From contig NZ_AP024630.1 in the NCBI RefSeq assembly GCF_019976975.1, positions 3,782,001 to 3,846,000 on the forward strand: DNA of 64,000 bases, read 5' to 3'. This DNA is from Arthrobacter sp. NtRootA1 (GTDB lineage Bacteria; Actinomycetota; Actinomycetes; Actinomycetales; Micrococcaceae). The notes below the pieces were generated by a model that was not told where the DNA came from, made no database searches, and saw nothing but the letters and a program-made list of their open reading frames with translations. Below are positions 8,096 through 16,947 of this stretch, in pieces. The stretch's first letter is position 1. Each line of letters begins with the position of its first letter. The position numbers were made by a program, and so were the translations under genes.

Positions 8096-9415
8096 TTAGG
8101 CGATCGCGGCGGCTGCAGCCTTCACAGCAGCCGGGAGTGCGTCAACGATCCTGTTCATGGCAGCGTCGTCATGAGCCGCGGACAGGAACCAGGCCTCGAA
8201 GACTGACGGCGGCAAGTAGACGCCGGAGTCCAGCATCGAGTGGAAGAACGGTGCGTAGCGGTAAGCTTGCTGGCCTTGGGCGTCGTCGTAGTTGTGCACG
8301 CCGTGGGTGGAGGTACCGAACGCAACCGAGAACAGGTTGCCTGCACGCTGGATGGAGTGGTCCACGCCTTCTGCATCAAGGGCGGACGAAAGAGCGGCGG
8401 ACAGCTCCAGCGAGCGGGCGTCCACATAGGCGTAAACGTCAGGCGTGGCATGGGTAAGCGTTGCGACACCGGCAGCCATGGCCACAGGGTTTCCTGACAG
8501 CGTGCCTGCCTGGTACACCGGACCCACGGGTGCAAGGTAATCCATGACGTCGGCACGTCCGCCGAGGGCCGCCGTCGGCATTCCGCCTCCAATAACCTTG
8601 CCGAAGGTCAGCAGGTCCGGCGCCCATCCTTCCTGACGGCCCGTGAGTCCCCAGTAGCCGGCGTAACCAGTCCGGAAACCGGTGAGGACTTCGTCGAGGA
8701 TGAGGAGCGCCCCGTGTTCCGCGGTGATGCGGGACAGCCCAGCGTTGAAGCCCTCGCCCGGGGTCACAACACCCATGTTTGCCGGGGCAGCTTCGGTAAT
8801 CACGGCCGCGATGTTGTTGCCGTGCTTGGCGAAGGCAGCTTCGACAGCTGTGAGGTCGTTGTAAGGCAAAACAAGTGTCTCAGCGGCGGTGGCTGCCGTG
8901 ACGCCGGCCGAACCCGGGAGGGCCAACGTCGCGAGGCCGGAACCTGCGGCTGCCAGCAGGCCGTCCAGGTGGCCGTGGTAGCACCCTGCAAACTTGATGA
9001 TCAGGTTGCGGCCGGTAAAGCCACGGGCGAGGCGAACCGCCGTCATCGTGGCCTCAGTGCCCGTGGACACCATGCGCAGGCGTTCGACGGCGGACACGCG
9101 CTCTTTCACGATCTCGGCGAGGTTGGCCTCATCCGGGGTGGATGCTCCGAAGGACAGGCCGCGGTCCACAGCAGCGTGTACGGCGTCGAGCACGGCGGGG
9201 TGGGCATGGCCAAGCAGGGCCGGGCCCCACGAGCAGACAAGATCCACGTATTCCTTGCCATCAGCGTCAGTGAGGTACGCGCCCTTGGCCGATACCATGA
9301 ATTTCGGAGTGCCGCCAACGGATCCGAAAGCACGCACGGGCGAATTCACTCCGCCGGGCATCAAGGACTGGGCACGATCAAAAAGCTGGTCGGACACAGG
9401 GGTGTTTGAAGTCAT
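8096..9415 (-). CDS. hemL: Glutamate-1-semialdehyde 2,1-aminomutase
   Basis: PLP enzyme of the C5 pathway that converts glutamate-1-semialdehyde, the HemA product, to 5-aminolevulinate. About 439 aa, normal for the family. It has the N-terminal SLMPGGVNSPVRAF signature, LLILDEVLTGFR with the PLP-binding aspartate, and the Schiff-base lysine in LLTFGKVIGGG. I chose the ATG at 9415 because AGGAACC precedes it; an in-frame ATG at 9436 lies within a 21-bp tandem repeat and has no ribosome binding site. It is the last gene of the haem operon, 54 bp after the LLM flavoprotein gene. Confidence 0.95.
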   Translation of the reverse strand: MTSNTPVSDQLFDRAQSLMPGGVNSPVRAFGSVGGTPKFMVSAKGAYLTDADGKEYVDLVCSWGPALLGHAHPAVLDAVHAAVDRGLSFGASTPDEANLAEIVKERVSAVERLRMVSTGTEATMTAVRLARGFTGRNLIIKFAGCYHGHLDGLLAAAGSGLATLALPGSAGVTAATAAETLVLPYNDLTAVEAAFAKHGNNIAAVITEAAPANMGVVTPGEGFNAGLSRITAEHGALLILDEVLTGFRTGYAGYWGLTGRQEGWAPDLLTFGKVIGGGMPTAALGGRADVMDYLAPVGPVYQAGTLSGNPVAMAAGVATLTHATPDVYAYVDARSLELSAALSSALDAEGVDHSIQRAGNLFSVAFGTSTHGVHNYDDAQGQQAYRYAPFFHSMLDSGVYLPPSVFEAWFLSAAHDDAAMNRIVDALPAAVKAAAAAIA

Positions 9416-9424
9416 GGTTCCTAT

Positions 9425-9466
9425 TCTTTCAGTCATTCAGAAGCGTCTTTCGGTGATTCAGAAGCG
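9425..9466. repeat. 21-bp tandem duplication upstream of hemL
   Basis: Two head-to-tail copies of a 21-bp unit, 9425-9445 and 9446-9466, differ at only two positions. Each begins TCTTTC and ends ATTCAGAAGCG. It fills nearly the whole gap between the LLM stop and the hemL start. Confidence 0.9.
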
Positions 9467-9469
9467 CAG

Positions 9470-10585
9470 TTATGAGGCGTCCGCCAGCAGCTCAGCGACC
9501 CGTGGGGCCACTTCAGTGCCGTACAACTCGATGCAGCGCATCATGGATCCGTGCGGCAGGGTGCCGTTGCTGTATTTGAGATCGAAGCGGTCCGCGCCGA
9601 GGTTGCGCTTAAGCAGGGCGATTTTCCGGGCCACAGTCTCGGGAGAACCCACATAGAGAGCGCCCTCCGGGCCGCACATTGCGTCGAATTCCCCCCGGTT
9701 TCCCGGACCCCAGCCGCGCTCGGCCCCGATTCTGTTGCGCTGCTCGAGCCAATGCGGAAAGAGTTCTTCCCGGGCATTCTGGTCAGTGTCCGCAATGAAG
9801 CCGGGTGAGTGTGTTGCGATCTGTCGCATCGAGTGACCGTATTTGGCCATTGCGTCGCGATAAAGATTGACAAGGGGAGCGAACCGGCGGGGCTCTCCCC
9901 CGATGATCGCGAAGATAATCGGATAGCCATATTCCGCGCACCGCAACACAGATTCGGGTGTCCCACCCACACCTATCCATGCCGGCAGCAAATGGTGCTG
10001 CAAACGCGGGTAAACCTGGAGTCCGTTCACGTTGGGGCGGGTCCGCCCTTCCCAATGAACCGGCTTCTGGGCCCTTACTTTGTCAAAGAGCTCAAGCTTT
10101 TCTTCGAAAAGGACGTCGTAGTCCGCAAGGTCCAGCCCGAACAATGGGAAGGACTCAATAAATGAGCCCCTGCCCAGCATGACCTCCGCCCGGCCGTTGG
10201 AGATTGCGTCAACGGTGGCGAAACGTTGGAAGACCCGGATCGGATCATCCGAACTAAGTACTGTCACGGCCGATCCGAGCCGAATGCGGGATGTCACTGC
10301 GGCAGCTGCCGCGAGGAAGACCTCGGGAGCAGATACGGCAAAATCGCGGCGGTGATGCTCTCCCACGCCAAAAGCATGAATGCCCAGGGCATCAGCCAGC
10401 TTTGCTTCCTCAAGCAACTCCCGCAGAACCTGGGCGTGCTCCTTCGGGTTACCGTCGGCATCGAGGCCTGCGTCCCCGAAGGTGTTCAGGCCGAGCAGGA
10501 TTTCGGCATCGCCCACGGGTGCGGTGGGGTCGGAGTCAGCCCTGGATGCAGATGGAAATTCCGATTCGGAAGGCACTGCGGTCAT
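9470..10585 (-). CDS. LLM-class flavin-dependent oxidoreductase in the haem operon
   Basis: 371 aa bacterial luciferase-like monooxygenase fold. Visible family features are the AFGVGEHHRRDF segment, RIRLGSAVTVLSSDDP, RAEVMLGRGSFIE, and a C-terminal YVGSPETVARKI. FMN or F420 could be the cofactor; sequence alone does not decide. The ATG overlaps the hemB stop (TGATG), so it is translated with the haem genes. Its substrate is unknown. No LLM enzyme is part of the standard haem pathway, so it is either a passenger or handles a related metabolite. Confidence 0.88.
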   Translation of the reverse strand: MTAVPSESEFPSASRADSDPTAPVGDAEILLGLNTFGDAGLDADGNPKEHAQVLRELLEEAKLADALGIHAFGVGEHHRRDFAVSAPEVFLAAAAAVTSRIRLGSAVTVLSSDDPIRVFQRFATVDAISNGRAEVMLGRGSFIESFPLFGLDLADYDVLFEEKLELFDKVRAQKPVHWEGRTRPNVNGLQVYPRLQHHLLPAWIGVGGTPESVLRCAEYGYPIIFAIIGGEPRRFAPLVNLYRDAMAKYGHSMRQIATHSPGFIADTDQNAREELFPHWLEQRNRIGAERGWGPGNRGEFDAMCGPEGALYVGSPETVARKIALLKRNLGADRFDLKYSNGTLPHGSMMRCIELYGTEVAPRVAELLADAS

Positions 10586-11565
10586 CAGGACTCCTTCAGC
10601 CAGCCTGCCAGTTCGGAGGCCCAGTAGGTCAGGACGGTATCGGCTCCGGCCCTCTTGATGCCCAGCACGGACTCCATGATGGCGCCGCGCCGATCGATCC
10701 AGCCGTTGGCAGCTGCCGCTTCGATCATGGCGTACTCCCCCGAGATTTGGTAGGCCGAGACGGGTACGGGGCTCATTGCCGCAATATCCGCGAGGATGTC
10801 GAGGTAGCTCATGGCTGGCTTGACCATGACCATGTCAGCGCCTTCTTCAAGGTCCAATTCCACTTCGAGAATGGCTTCGCGACGGTTGGCCGCGTCCATT
10901 TGGTAGGTTCGGCGATCGCCCTTCAGCTGGGAGTCCACCGCTTCACGGAACGGGCCGTAGAAAGCTGAGGCGTACTTGGCCGCATAGGCCAGGACAACGG
11001 TGTTCTTGTGGCCCGAATCCTCCAAAGCCTGGCGGATGACGGCGATTTGTCCGTCCATCATGCCCGAAGGTCCCAACACATGGGCGCCCGCCTCCGCCTG
11101 GGCAACGGCCATCTGACCGTAGATCTCCAGGGTGGCATCGTTGTCCACGTATCCTTCGGCATCCAGGACGCCGCAGTGTCCGTGGTCGGTGAATTCGTCC
11201 AGGCAGACATCGCCCATGATCACGAGGTCATCGCCTACTTCGGCCTTAACGTCCCGGATGGCCTTGTTCAGGACACCTTCCGGGTCCAAGGATGCCGTGC
11301 CCCGAGCGTCCCGAACCTCTGGTACGCCGAACAGCATGATGCCGCCCACGCCAAGTTCCACGGCTTCCGCAGCTGCGCGCTTGAGAGTGTCAGTGGTGTG
11401 CTGGACGACGCCGGGCATTGAACTAATCGGGCTGGGCTCGCTGAGGCCCTCACGGATGAAGGCCGGAAGTATGAGGTCTGCCGGGGCCAGACGTGTTTCT
11501 GCCGTAAGCCTGCGCATCGCCGGGGTTGTGCGCAAGCGGCGGGGACGGTGGTTTGGAAAGCTCAT
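10585..11565 (-). CDS. hemB: Delta-aminolevulinic acid dehydratase (porphobilinogen synthase)
   Basis: 326 aa. It condenses two 5-aminolevulinates into porphobilinogen. Both Schiff-base lysines are seen, in LAYAAKYASAFYGPF and MVMVKPAMSYLD. The metal-site segment is DVCLDEFTDHGHCG, keeping two cysteines but with Asp at the position that is a third cysteine in strict zinc enzymes, so metal use may be mixed Zn/Mg. The start overlaps the hemD stop by 4 bp (ATGA) and the stop overlaps the LLM start. Confidence 0.96.
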   Translation of the reverse strand: MSFPNHRPRRLRTTPAMRRLTAETRLAPADLILPAFIREGLSEPSPISSMPGVVQHTTDTLKRAAAEAVELGVGGIMLFGVPEVRDARGTASLDPEGVLNKAIRDVKAEVGDDLVIMGDVCLDEFTDHGHCGVLDAEGYVDNDATLEIYGQMAVAQAEAGAHVLGPSGMMDGQIAVIRQALEDSGHKNTVVLAYAAKYASAFYGPFREAVDSQLKGDRRTYQMDAANRREAILEVELDLEEGADMVMVKPAMSYLDILADIAAMSPVPVSAYQISGEYAMIEAAAANGWIDRRGAIMESVLGIKRAGADTVLTYWASELAGWLKES

Positions 11566-12470
11566 CTGGGGTTCCCTTCATTGGCGAATACTGTTTCCAA
11601 GGCGGCCGCGATGCCGTCCGGGGTAGGTTCTTTGGCGGTGGCTCCGACGGTGATTCCGAGATGAGTGGCCTCTTCCGCCGTCGGACGGCCAATGGCTATG
11701 AATCGGCACCTGCCCAAGGGCAGAAGGGTCTGCGCAATCCGCCGGGCGGCACTGGGGGAAGCGGCCACGACGGCGTCGAGCATCCCGGCGTCAATGGCCG
11801 CGCGGGCTTCCGAGGGAGTCATTTCCTGCGGCTGTCCGCTACGGGAACCAACAGTGCCGGAGGCAGAACTGGCGAACGCAGAATTGCCGGAATGCACGAC
11901 GACGGCGGGCAGTTCGGCTTCGAGGCGCAGTCCCGTCCGGGCCGGATAGTCCACCGTGTGATAGGCGGTCACGGACGCTACGGCTGCGCCCTTGGCGGCC
12001 AATCCGTCACGCAGACCGGGGCCTGCGATATCTGCTTGCGGGAGAAGAACACGCGCAGGTGCCGGTTCCCATAAGGCTAGAAGGCCTTCGGCGGATTGCA
12101 TGTCAGTGGGCGCCAGCGAGACGGTCAGGCCGATAGCCTCCAGGATCCGCCGTGATGATGGCCCGATCGTGGCCACGCGGGTCCGGGATGGCACGAGATC
12201 TACCGGAAGCGTGCCACGCTCCGCAGCCTTTTCGAGCAGGACGCGCACGGTGGTGATGCTGCTGATCACCATCCAGTCAAAATATCCAGCGGACAGCTGG
12301 TCCAGGGCGGCGTCGAGGGAAGCCTGGTCCTCAGCCCGCTCGAAATCGATGAGGGGAAGCACCAACGGCTCCGCTCCGAGCGTGTGCAGGAGCGAAGCAA
12401 GTGGCCGGGCACGGTCGGCGCTCCTGGTAATCAGGACCCGCCGACCTGCCAAAGCCGATGCTTGAGTCAC
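11562..12470 (-). CDS. hemD: Uroporphyrinogen-III synthase
   Basis: About 302 aa from the GTG at 12470. It closes hydroxymethylbilane with inversion of ring D. HemD is poorly conserved; support comes from two Rossmann-like halves (RRVLITRSADRARPLASLL at the N-terminus, DWMVISSITTVRVLL), CRFIAIGRPTAEEA near the C-terminus, and the position between hemC and hemB. The GTG sits one base after the hemC stop. An in-frame ATG at 12530 would overlap hemC by 59 bp and is less likely. About 20 extra residues (SSASGTVGSRSGQPQEM) interrupt the second half. Confidence 0.9.
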   Translation of the reverse strand: MTQASALAGRRVLITRSADRARPLASLLHTLGAEPLVLPLIDFERAEDQASLDAALDQLSAGYFDWMVISSITTVRVLLEKAAERGTLPVDLVPSRTRVATIGPSSRRILEAIGLTVSLAPTDMQSAEGLLALWEPAPARVLLPQADIAGPGLRDGLAAKGAAVASVTAYHTVDYPARTGLRLEAELPAVVVHSGNSAFASSASGTVGSRSGQPQEMTPSEARAAIDAGMLDAVVAASPSAARRIAQTLLPLGRCRFIAIGRPTAEEATHLGITVGATAKEPTPDGIAAALETVFANEGNPR

Positions 12471-12471
12471 A

Positions 12472-13458
12472 TCAGGACGCTGCAAGATCCGCGATCTCCG
12501 CGGCACCAGCAGCGAGCAGGAGCTCCGCAACTTCGATGCCGAGCAACGTCGCCCCTACTTCGGTCAGGCCATCGGTGGCTTTCTTCTCGCGAACTGTCTT
12601 GGTGCCGTCAACGGCGCAGACAACAGCTTCAAGATGCAGCATGCTGCCCTTCCTAAAGGCATAAGCGCCCACCGGCGCGGCACAACCCGCTTCCAGCCGG
12701 GCCAGGACGGCACGTTCAGCTGTCACGGCAAGCCGGGTGTCGTCGTCGTTCAATGCAGCTAGAGCCTGGGCGAGAACACCATTGGGGCCTTCCACGTGCG
12801 GGGCATCCTCCGTACGGCATTCGATGGCCAGTGCGCCTTGGCCCGGGGCAGGCAACATGACATCGGTCTCGAAGAACTCACTCACGGTCTCCAGCCGGTC
12901 CATCCGTTCCAGCCCAGCCGCTGCGACCACAACGGCGTCCAAGTCGCAGGACTTGCCGGGAACAACTTCGTCGGTGACGTTGCCGGGAAGCCCGGGGACG
13001 CGTCCCAGGCGCGTGTCCACGTTGCCACGGATATCCAGCACCTCAATGTCAGGCCGGGCAGCCCTTAGCTGCGCAGCACGCCGGGGTGAACCCGTACCTA
13101 CCTTGGCGCCACCGGGCAATTCGGCAAGGGTGAGGCCATCCCGGGCACACAACACATCCCTGACATCCACGCGCTTGGGAGTAGCGGCGATGCTCAGTCC
13201 AACTGCAGCCCCCGTGGGCAGGTCCTTCAAAGAATGAACAGCGACATCGCAGGTTTCAGCAAGCAAGGCATCGCGCAGGGCTGCCACGAAGACACCCGTG
13301 CCGCCCATCTGTGACAGCGAGCCGGTCTTGACGTCGCCCTCGGTCTTGATATGCACCAATTCCACCGGGAATCCACCAACAGCTGCCAGCCGATCGGCCG
13401 TCTGCTGGGTCTGGGTCAGCGCAAGCTTGCTGGCCCGGGTGCCAATGCGGATGGTCAC
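12472..13458 (-). CDS. hemC: Hydroxymethylbilane synthase (porphobilinogen deaminase)
   Basis: 328 aa from the GTG at 13458, whose bases overlap the cpfC stop. It polymerises four porphobilinogens into hydroxymethylbilane. IRIGTRASKLALTQT opens the protein, VHSLKDLP and GTGSPRRAAQL are the porphyrin-binding arginine/lysine segments, and Cys in EAGCAAPVGAY carries the dipyrromethane cofactor. An upstream in-frame ATG at 13581 would add 41 residues reading into cpfC and is rejected. Confidence 0.96.
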   Translation of the reverse strand: MTIRIGTRASKLALTQTQQTADRLAAVGGFPVELVHIKTEGDVKTGSLSQMGGTGVFVAALRDALLAETCDVAVHSLKDLPTGAAVGLSIAATPKRVDVRDVLCARDGLTLAELPGGAKVGTGSPRRAAQLRAARPDIEVLDIRGNVDTRLGRVPGLPGNVTDEVVPGKSCDLDAVVVAAAGLERMDRLETVSEFFETDVMLPAPGQGALAIECRTEDAPHVEGPNGVLAQALAALNDDDTRLAVTAERAVLARLEAGCAAPVGAYAFRKGSMLHLEAVVCAVDGTKTVREKKATDGLTEVGATLLGIEVAELLLAAGAAEIADLAAS

Positions 13459-14678
13459 TTGCCGACCTCCGAGGAGGTGTAAGCGTCGTGCCCAACGCCG
13501 ATAGTGGAACCGACCTCTGCAATAACCGGCTTTGCTCCCCGGAAGTTTTCGCAACAATTGGGGCGGCAGACATCGTACCAAGGACCAAGGTCCGTAACGT
13601 GGGGACGATCGGCGATGTTGTTATCCACTGTGCGTTCACAGATCAGGTCAACCAGACCGGAAACAAAGGCCGCGTGCGTTCCCGGGGTGGGGACGCGGGT
13701 GGCTTCCATCTCCAGGTTCCTGCAGGTCTCCAGGGCTTCGGTGTCCAGGTCCCAGGCAACTTCCATATGGTCACTGACGAAGCCGAGGGGAACGATCACC
13801 ACGCCGCGTACGCCTTCGGGGGCGATTTCTTCGAGGTGATCGTTGATGTCCGGTTCCAGCCAAGGAATGTGCGGCGCGCCGGAGCGGGATTGGTACACGA
13901 GGTCCCAAGCCACGTTCGGGGCAACGGCATCCATGATGGCCTGGGCGTTTGCCAGGTGCTGCGCCGCGTAGGCAGATCCTTCTGCGAATTCGCGCGGCTC
14001 GTCCTCGGACCTTCCGGCTGCTTCGGCGTCGCGCGTGGGAATGGAATGGGTGGCAAACAAGACCCTGATTTTTGAATCGGGATCGGATTCGCCGGCAGCG
14101 GTCAGCTTGCCGCGGATTTCTTCGAGGCCGGCTGCGGTGCCTTCAAGGAAAGGTTGCACAACGCCGGGGTGGTCGAAGTACTGGCGGATCTTGTCCACTT
14201 CGAGCTTGCCGTCCAGACCCGTTTCGGTAAGGGCGATGCCAATGTCTTCGCGGTATTGGCGGCAGCTGGAGTAGCAGGAGTAGATGCTGGTGGTGAGCAT
14301 CAGGATCCGGCGGTGGCCGGCGTCGTAGGCGTCCTGCAGGACCGGAGCGATGTACGGGTCCCAGTTCCGGTTACCCCACAAGACCGGAAGCTCAATGCCG
14401 CGTTTAGCCAGCTCGGCCTCGATCGCGGCCTTCAGTTCACGGTTCTGCTGGTTGATGGGGCTGATACCCCCAAACGCGCGGTAGTGGTGGGAGACCTCTT
14501 CAAGGCGTTCATCCGGGATGCCACGGCCACGGGTGACGTTGCGGAGGAAGGGAATGACATCTTCCTGGCCTTCAGGACCACCAAAGGATGCGAGCAGCAC
14601 GGCGTCGTACTGCTTTGCTTCCTGGCGGCCACGCTCGGTGACTTCGTTGGGGGTGCTGGAGACACCAAGGCCACTCAT
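13455..14678 (-). CDS. cpfC: Coproporphyrin ferrochelatase
   Basis: 407 aa. In actinobacteria this enzyme inserts iron into coproporphyrin III to make coprohaem (older name hemH). Catalytic histidine is in LFATHSIPTRD, and the acidic pair is in FVSDHMEVAWDLD. The C-terminal DVCRPNCCENFRG plus an internal SCYSSCRQYR supply cysteines for the [2Fe-2S] cluster reported for actinobacterial ferrochelatases. It overlaps hemQ upstream (4 bp, ATGA) and hemC downstream, within a tightly coupled run. Confidence 0.95.
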   Translation of the reverse strand: MSGLGVSSTPNEVTERGRQEAKQYDAVLLASFGGPEGQEDVIPFLRNVTRGRGIPDERLEEVSHHYRAFGGISPINQQNRELKAAIEAELAKRGIELPVLWGNRNWDPYIAPVLQDAYDAGHRRILMLTTSIYSCYSSCRQYREDIGIALTETGLDGKLEVDKIRQYFDHPGVVQPFLEGTAAGLEEIRGKLTAAGESDPDSKIRVLFATHSIPTRDAEAAGRSEDEPREFAEGSAYAAQHLANAQAIMDAVAPNVAWDLVYQSRSGAPHIPWLEPDINDHLEEIAPEGVRGVVIVPLGFVSDHMEVAWDLDTEALETCRNLEMEATRVPTPGTHAAFVSGLVDLICERTVDNNIADRPHVTDLGPWYDVCRPNCCENFRGAKPVIAEVGSTIGVGHDAYTSSEVGK

Positions 14679-15376
14679 GCGAGGACCTCTGCGATCTCGG
14701 CAGCAGTCACGCGGCGGCCTGTGTAGAACGGAATTTCTTCGCGGACATGGTTGCGGGCGTCGGTTGCGCGAAGGTGACGCATGAGGTCAACGAGGTCGAC
14801 GAGTTCAGGTGCCTCCAGGCCCAGGATCCACTCCCAGTCACCCAGCGCGAACGAGGAAACAGTGTTGGATATGACCTGCGGGAACTCCCGACCCAGCATT
14901 CCGTGGTCGCGCAGCATCTTTCCGCGTTCTTCCGCGGGAAGCAGGTACCACTCGTAGGAGCGGACGAACGGATAAACGCACAGCCAGGTGCTGGGCTCAA
15001 CGCCCCTCGCGTAGGCCGGGACGTGGCTCTTGGCAAACTCGGCTTCCCTGTGGACGCCCATCGCGGACCAGACGATCTCGGTGCCGGCAAAGAGCTTGCT
15101 GCGGCGAATGGAACGCACGGCTGACTGAAGGTCTTCCGGCTTGGATCCGTGGAGCCACACCATGATGTCGGCATCCGAGCGCATGGCGGAAACGTCGTAG
15201 CTGCCTCGCAGGGTCACGCCTTCTTCGGCGAGCTTCCCTTCAAGTGCTTCAAATTCCTGGGCAGCATCGCCGCTGCGCAGGACGTCGGCTGAGCGCTTGA
15301 AGACGGTCCAGAGCGTAAAGAACTGCTCTTCGGTTCCAGCAGTTTTAGTGACAGATTCGGCAGAAGTGTGGCTCAT
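14675..15376 (-). CDS. hemQ: Coprohaem decarboxylase (HemQ / ChdC)
   Basis: 233 aa chlorite-dismutase-fold protein that decarboxylates coprohaem to haem b using hydrogen peroxide, the last step of the coproporphyrin pathway. CVYPFVRSYEWYLL contains the tyrosine that forms the catalytic radical, and RDHGMLGREFP the likely proximal histidine region; DWEWILGLEA and HVREEIPFYTGRR complete the ChdC signature. The gene follows cgoX after 72 bp, the only sizeable gap in this run, and that gap holds a 25-bp dyad. Confidence 0.95.
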   Translation of the reverse strand: MSHTSAESVTKTAGTEEQFFTLWTVFKRSADVLRSGDAAQEFEALEGKLAEEGVTLRGSYDVSAMRSDADIMVWLHGSKPEDLQSAVRSIRRSKLFAGTEIVWSAMGVHREAEFAKSHVPAYARGVEPSTWLCVYPFVRSYEWYLLPAEERGKMLRDHGMLGREFPQVISNTVSSFALGDWEWILGLEAPELVDLVDLMRHLRATDARNHVREEIPFYTGRRVTAAEIAEVLA

Positions 15377-15417
15377 GGTTCAAGTTTGCCCCGTGCTAGC
15401 CACTAAGTCGAAACGGA

Positions 15418-15442
15418 TCACTTCTACAAGACGTAGAAGTGA
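15418..15442. promoter_or_regulatory. 25-bp dyad between cgoX and hemQ
   Basis: TCACTTCTAC (15418-15427) and GTAGAAGTGA (15433-15442) are perfect inverted 10-bp arms around the 5-base centre AAGAC. It starts 7 bp past the cgoX stop and is not followed by a T-run, so a protein operator or an RNA-processing stem fits better than a terminator. It does not match a haem-regulator site that I know. Confidence 0.6.
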
Positions 15443-15448
15443 CACAAA

Positions 15449-16942
15449 TCACGAAATTGAGCGAATATCTCTGCTGCCGTGGGCGAGCTGTGCACGGGTA
15501 TCCGCCACCACTGCGGCAAGGCCATTACCTGCCAACCAACCACCAACTACCGCTAGGCCATCGGCTGCGGCGCACACCTTCCGGACCTGCTCTACGCGCT
15601 GTTTATGACCGACGGCGGCAAACGGCAAGGCGCCTGCCCAGCGAACCACATCCCAATCAACAATGTCCGCGCGCGTAACGGGCACCGTCAACAACGCGGA
15701 AGCATCATCGAGCGCTGCGGCCAGCAACTCTTCATCGTCCATGACAACATCCGGCGCTCCCCCATCGGCATCCTCACGGCGGCCATAGGAAAGGCGCAGG
15801 ACGTGCGTGCCCGGCCCGGCCTCCTCTGCCAGCCAATCCCATTTGGCAGTGGCATGCGTCAAGGCCTTAGCCCGGATACCCGGGGTCTGGGGGGCCACGA
15901 GGATTCCGGTGCCGCGGGGCCGTCCATCCAGTTCGGGAAGGTCGACAACCATCGTCACCAAGCTCACCAAGGGTCCTGGAGCAGGCCGCAGGCCGGACAG
16001 TTCCGGTACCGCCGTTTCCAGGAGCCCCACGGCAGCGGGGCCATCGAGCGCTACTACCAGCCGACCGACGTCGTACGTGGCGTCACCGGCGGTGACCCGC
16101 CAGCCGTTGCTCGTTTTCGATACGCTGTCAGCGCCCTTTCCACTCAGCATGTCCACGCCGCGGTCCCGGAGGTCCTTAACCAGCGCGGAAATCAAGGTGT
16201 TCATGCCACCCTTCAAGCCGCCGACGGCGGAACCCGCTTTCGCGGGCCCGGCACCAGGGCCGGGGGCTGCCTTGCGCTGGGCAGCAACAGCAGCAGCCAA
16301 GGACCCGTGCTTCTTCAGGCCTGCGCGGAGGCCCGGGGCCACCATGTCGACGTCCAAGAGGCCGGGATCGGCGGAGTGAACGCCACCCACCACCGGAGCA
16401 ACCAGCCGCTCCAGGACCTTTTTGCCCATGCGGGCGCGGACGAGGGAGGACACGCTGGTGACCTCAGATGTTGTGCCAAGCGAAGCGGGCAGCCAGCGGT
16501 CCAGGGATGCACGCAGGGCTCCGGAGAGGCCAAGCGAACGCCTCACCTCGGGGTCCCAAGGATTGGCCGGGATACCAAGAATTCCAGTCTTGGGCAGCTC
16601 TTGCGGCCCATCCGGTAACTGCACCCAGGCGCCGCCCGGGTGCGGGGAAACGATCTGGCCCTCCAGCCCGAGTTCGCGCGCCAGATCGGCGACTGCCGTG
16701 GACCGCGTAGCAAAGGACTCGGCCCCGCTGTCCAATGACAAGCCGGCTACCGTGTGTCTTCCGACGCAACCACCCCAGGCCTCGCTCGCCTCGAGGATCG
16801 TCACGGAGGTTCCCGCCATTGCCAGTTCCCGCGCAGCCAGAAGGCCGGAAACGCCGCCACCGATCACGACAGCGGTAGGCCCAGGCGATGGTTGCGTTGT
16901 GGCTGCTTCCTTCGTCTTGCCGTGGACGTGTCCCCCGCGCAT
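15449..16942 (-). CDS. cgoX: Coproporphyrinogen III oxidase (HemY-type, FAD)
   Basis: About 497 aa from the ATG at 16942. It oxidises coproporphyrinogen III to coproporphyrin III with FAD and oxygen. The N-terminal dinucleotide fold VVIGGGVSGLLAARELA is near residues 22-38 and DSGAESFATRS follows. GRLVVALDGPAAV lies in the middle, and the C-terminal AVVGGWLAGNGLAAVV is the second FAD contact. TAGGACGC before the ATG gives an AGGA ribosome site next to the hemE stop, 5 bp upstream. A longer in-frame start at 17104 would run 52 codons into hemE and is rejected. Confidence 0.93.
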   Translation of the reverse strand: MRGGHVHGKTKEAATTQPSPGPTAVVIGGGVSGLLAARELAMAGTSVTILEASEAWGGCVGRHTVAGLSLDSGAESFATRSTAVADLARELGLEGQIVSPHPGGAWVQLPDGPQELPKTGILGIPANPWDPEVRRSLGLSGALRASLDRWLPASLGTTSEVTSVSSLVRARMGKKVLERLVAPVVGGVHSADPGLLDVDMVAPGLRAGLKKHGSLAAAVAAQRKAAPGPGAGPAKAGSAVGGLKGGMNTLISALVKDLRDRGVDMLSGKGADSVSKTSNGWRVTAGDATYDVGRLVVALDGPAAVGLLETAVPELSGLRPAPGPLVSLVTMVVDLPELDGRPRGTGILVAPQTPGIRAKALTHATAKWDWLAEEAGPGTHVLRLSYGRREDADGGAPDVVMDDEELLAAALDDASALLTVPVTRADIVDWDVVRWAGALPFAAVGHKQRVEQVRKVCAAADGLAVVGGWLAGNGLAAVVADTRAQLAHGSRDIRSIS

Positions 16943-16947
16943 GCGTC

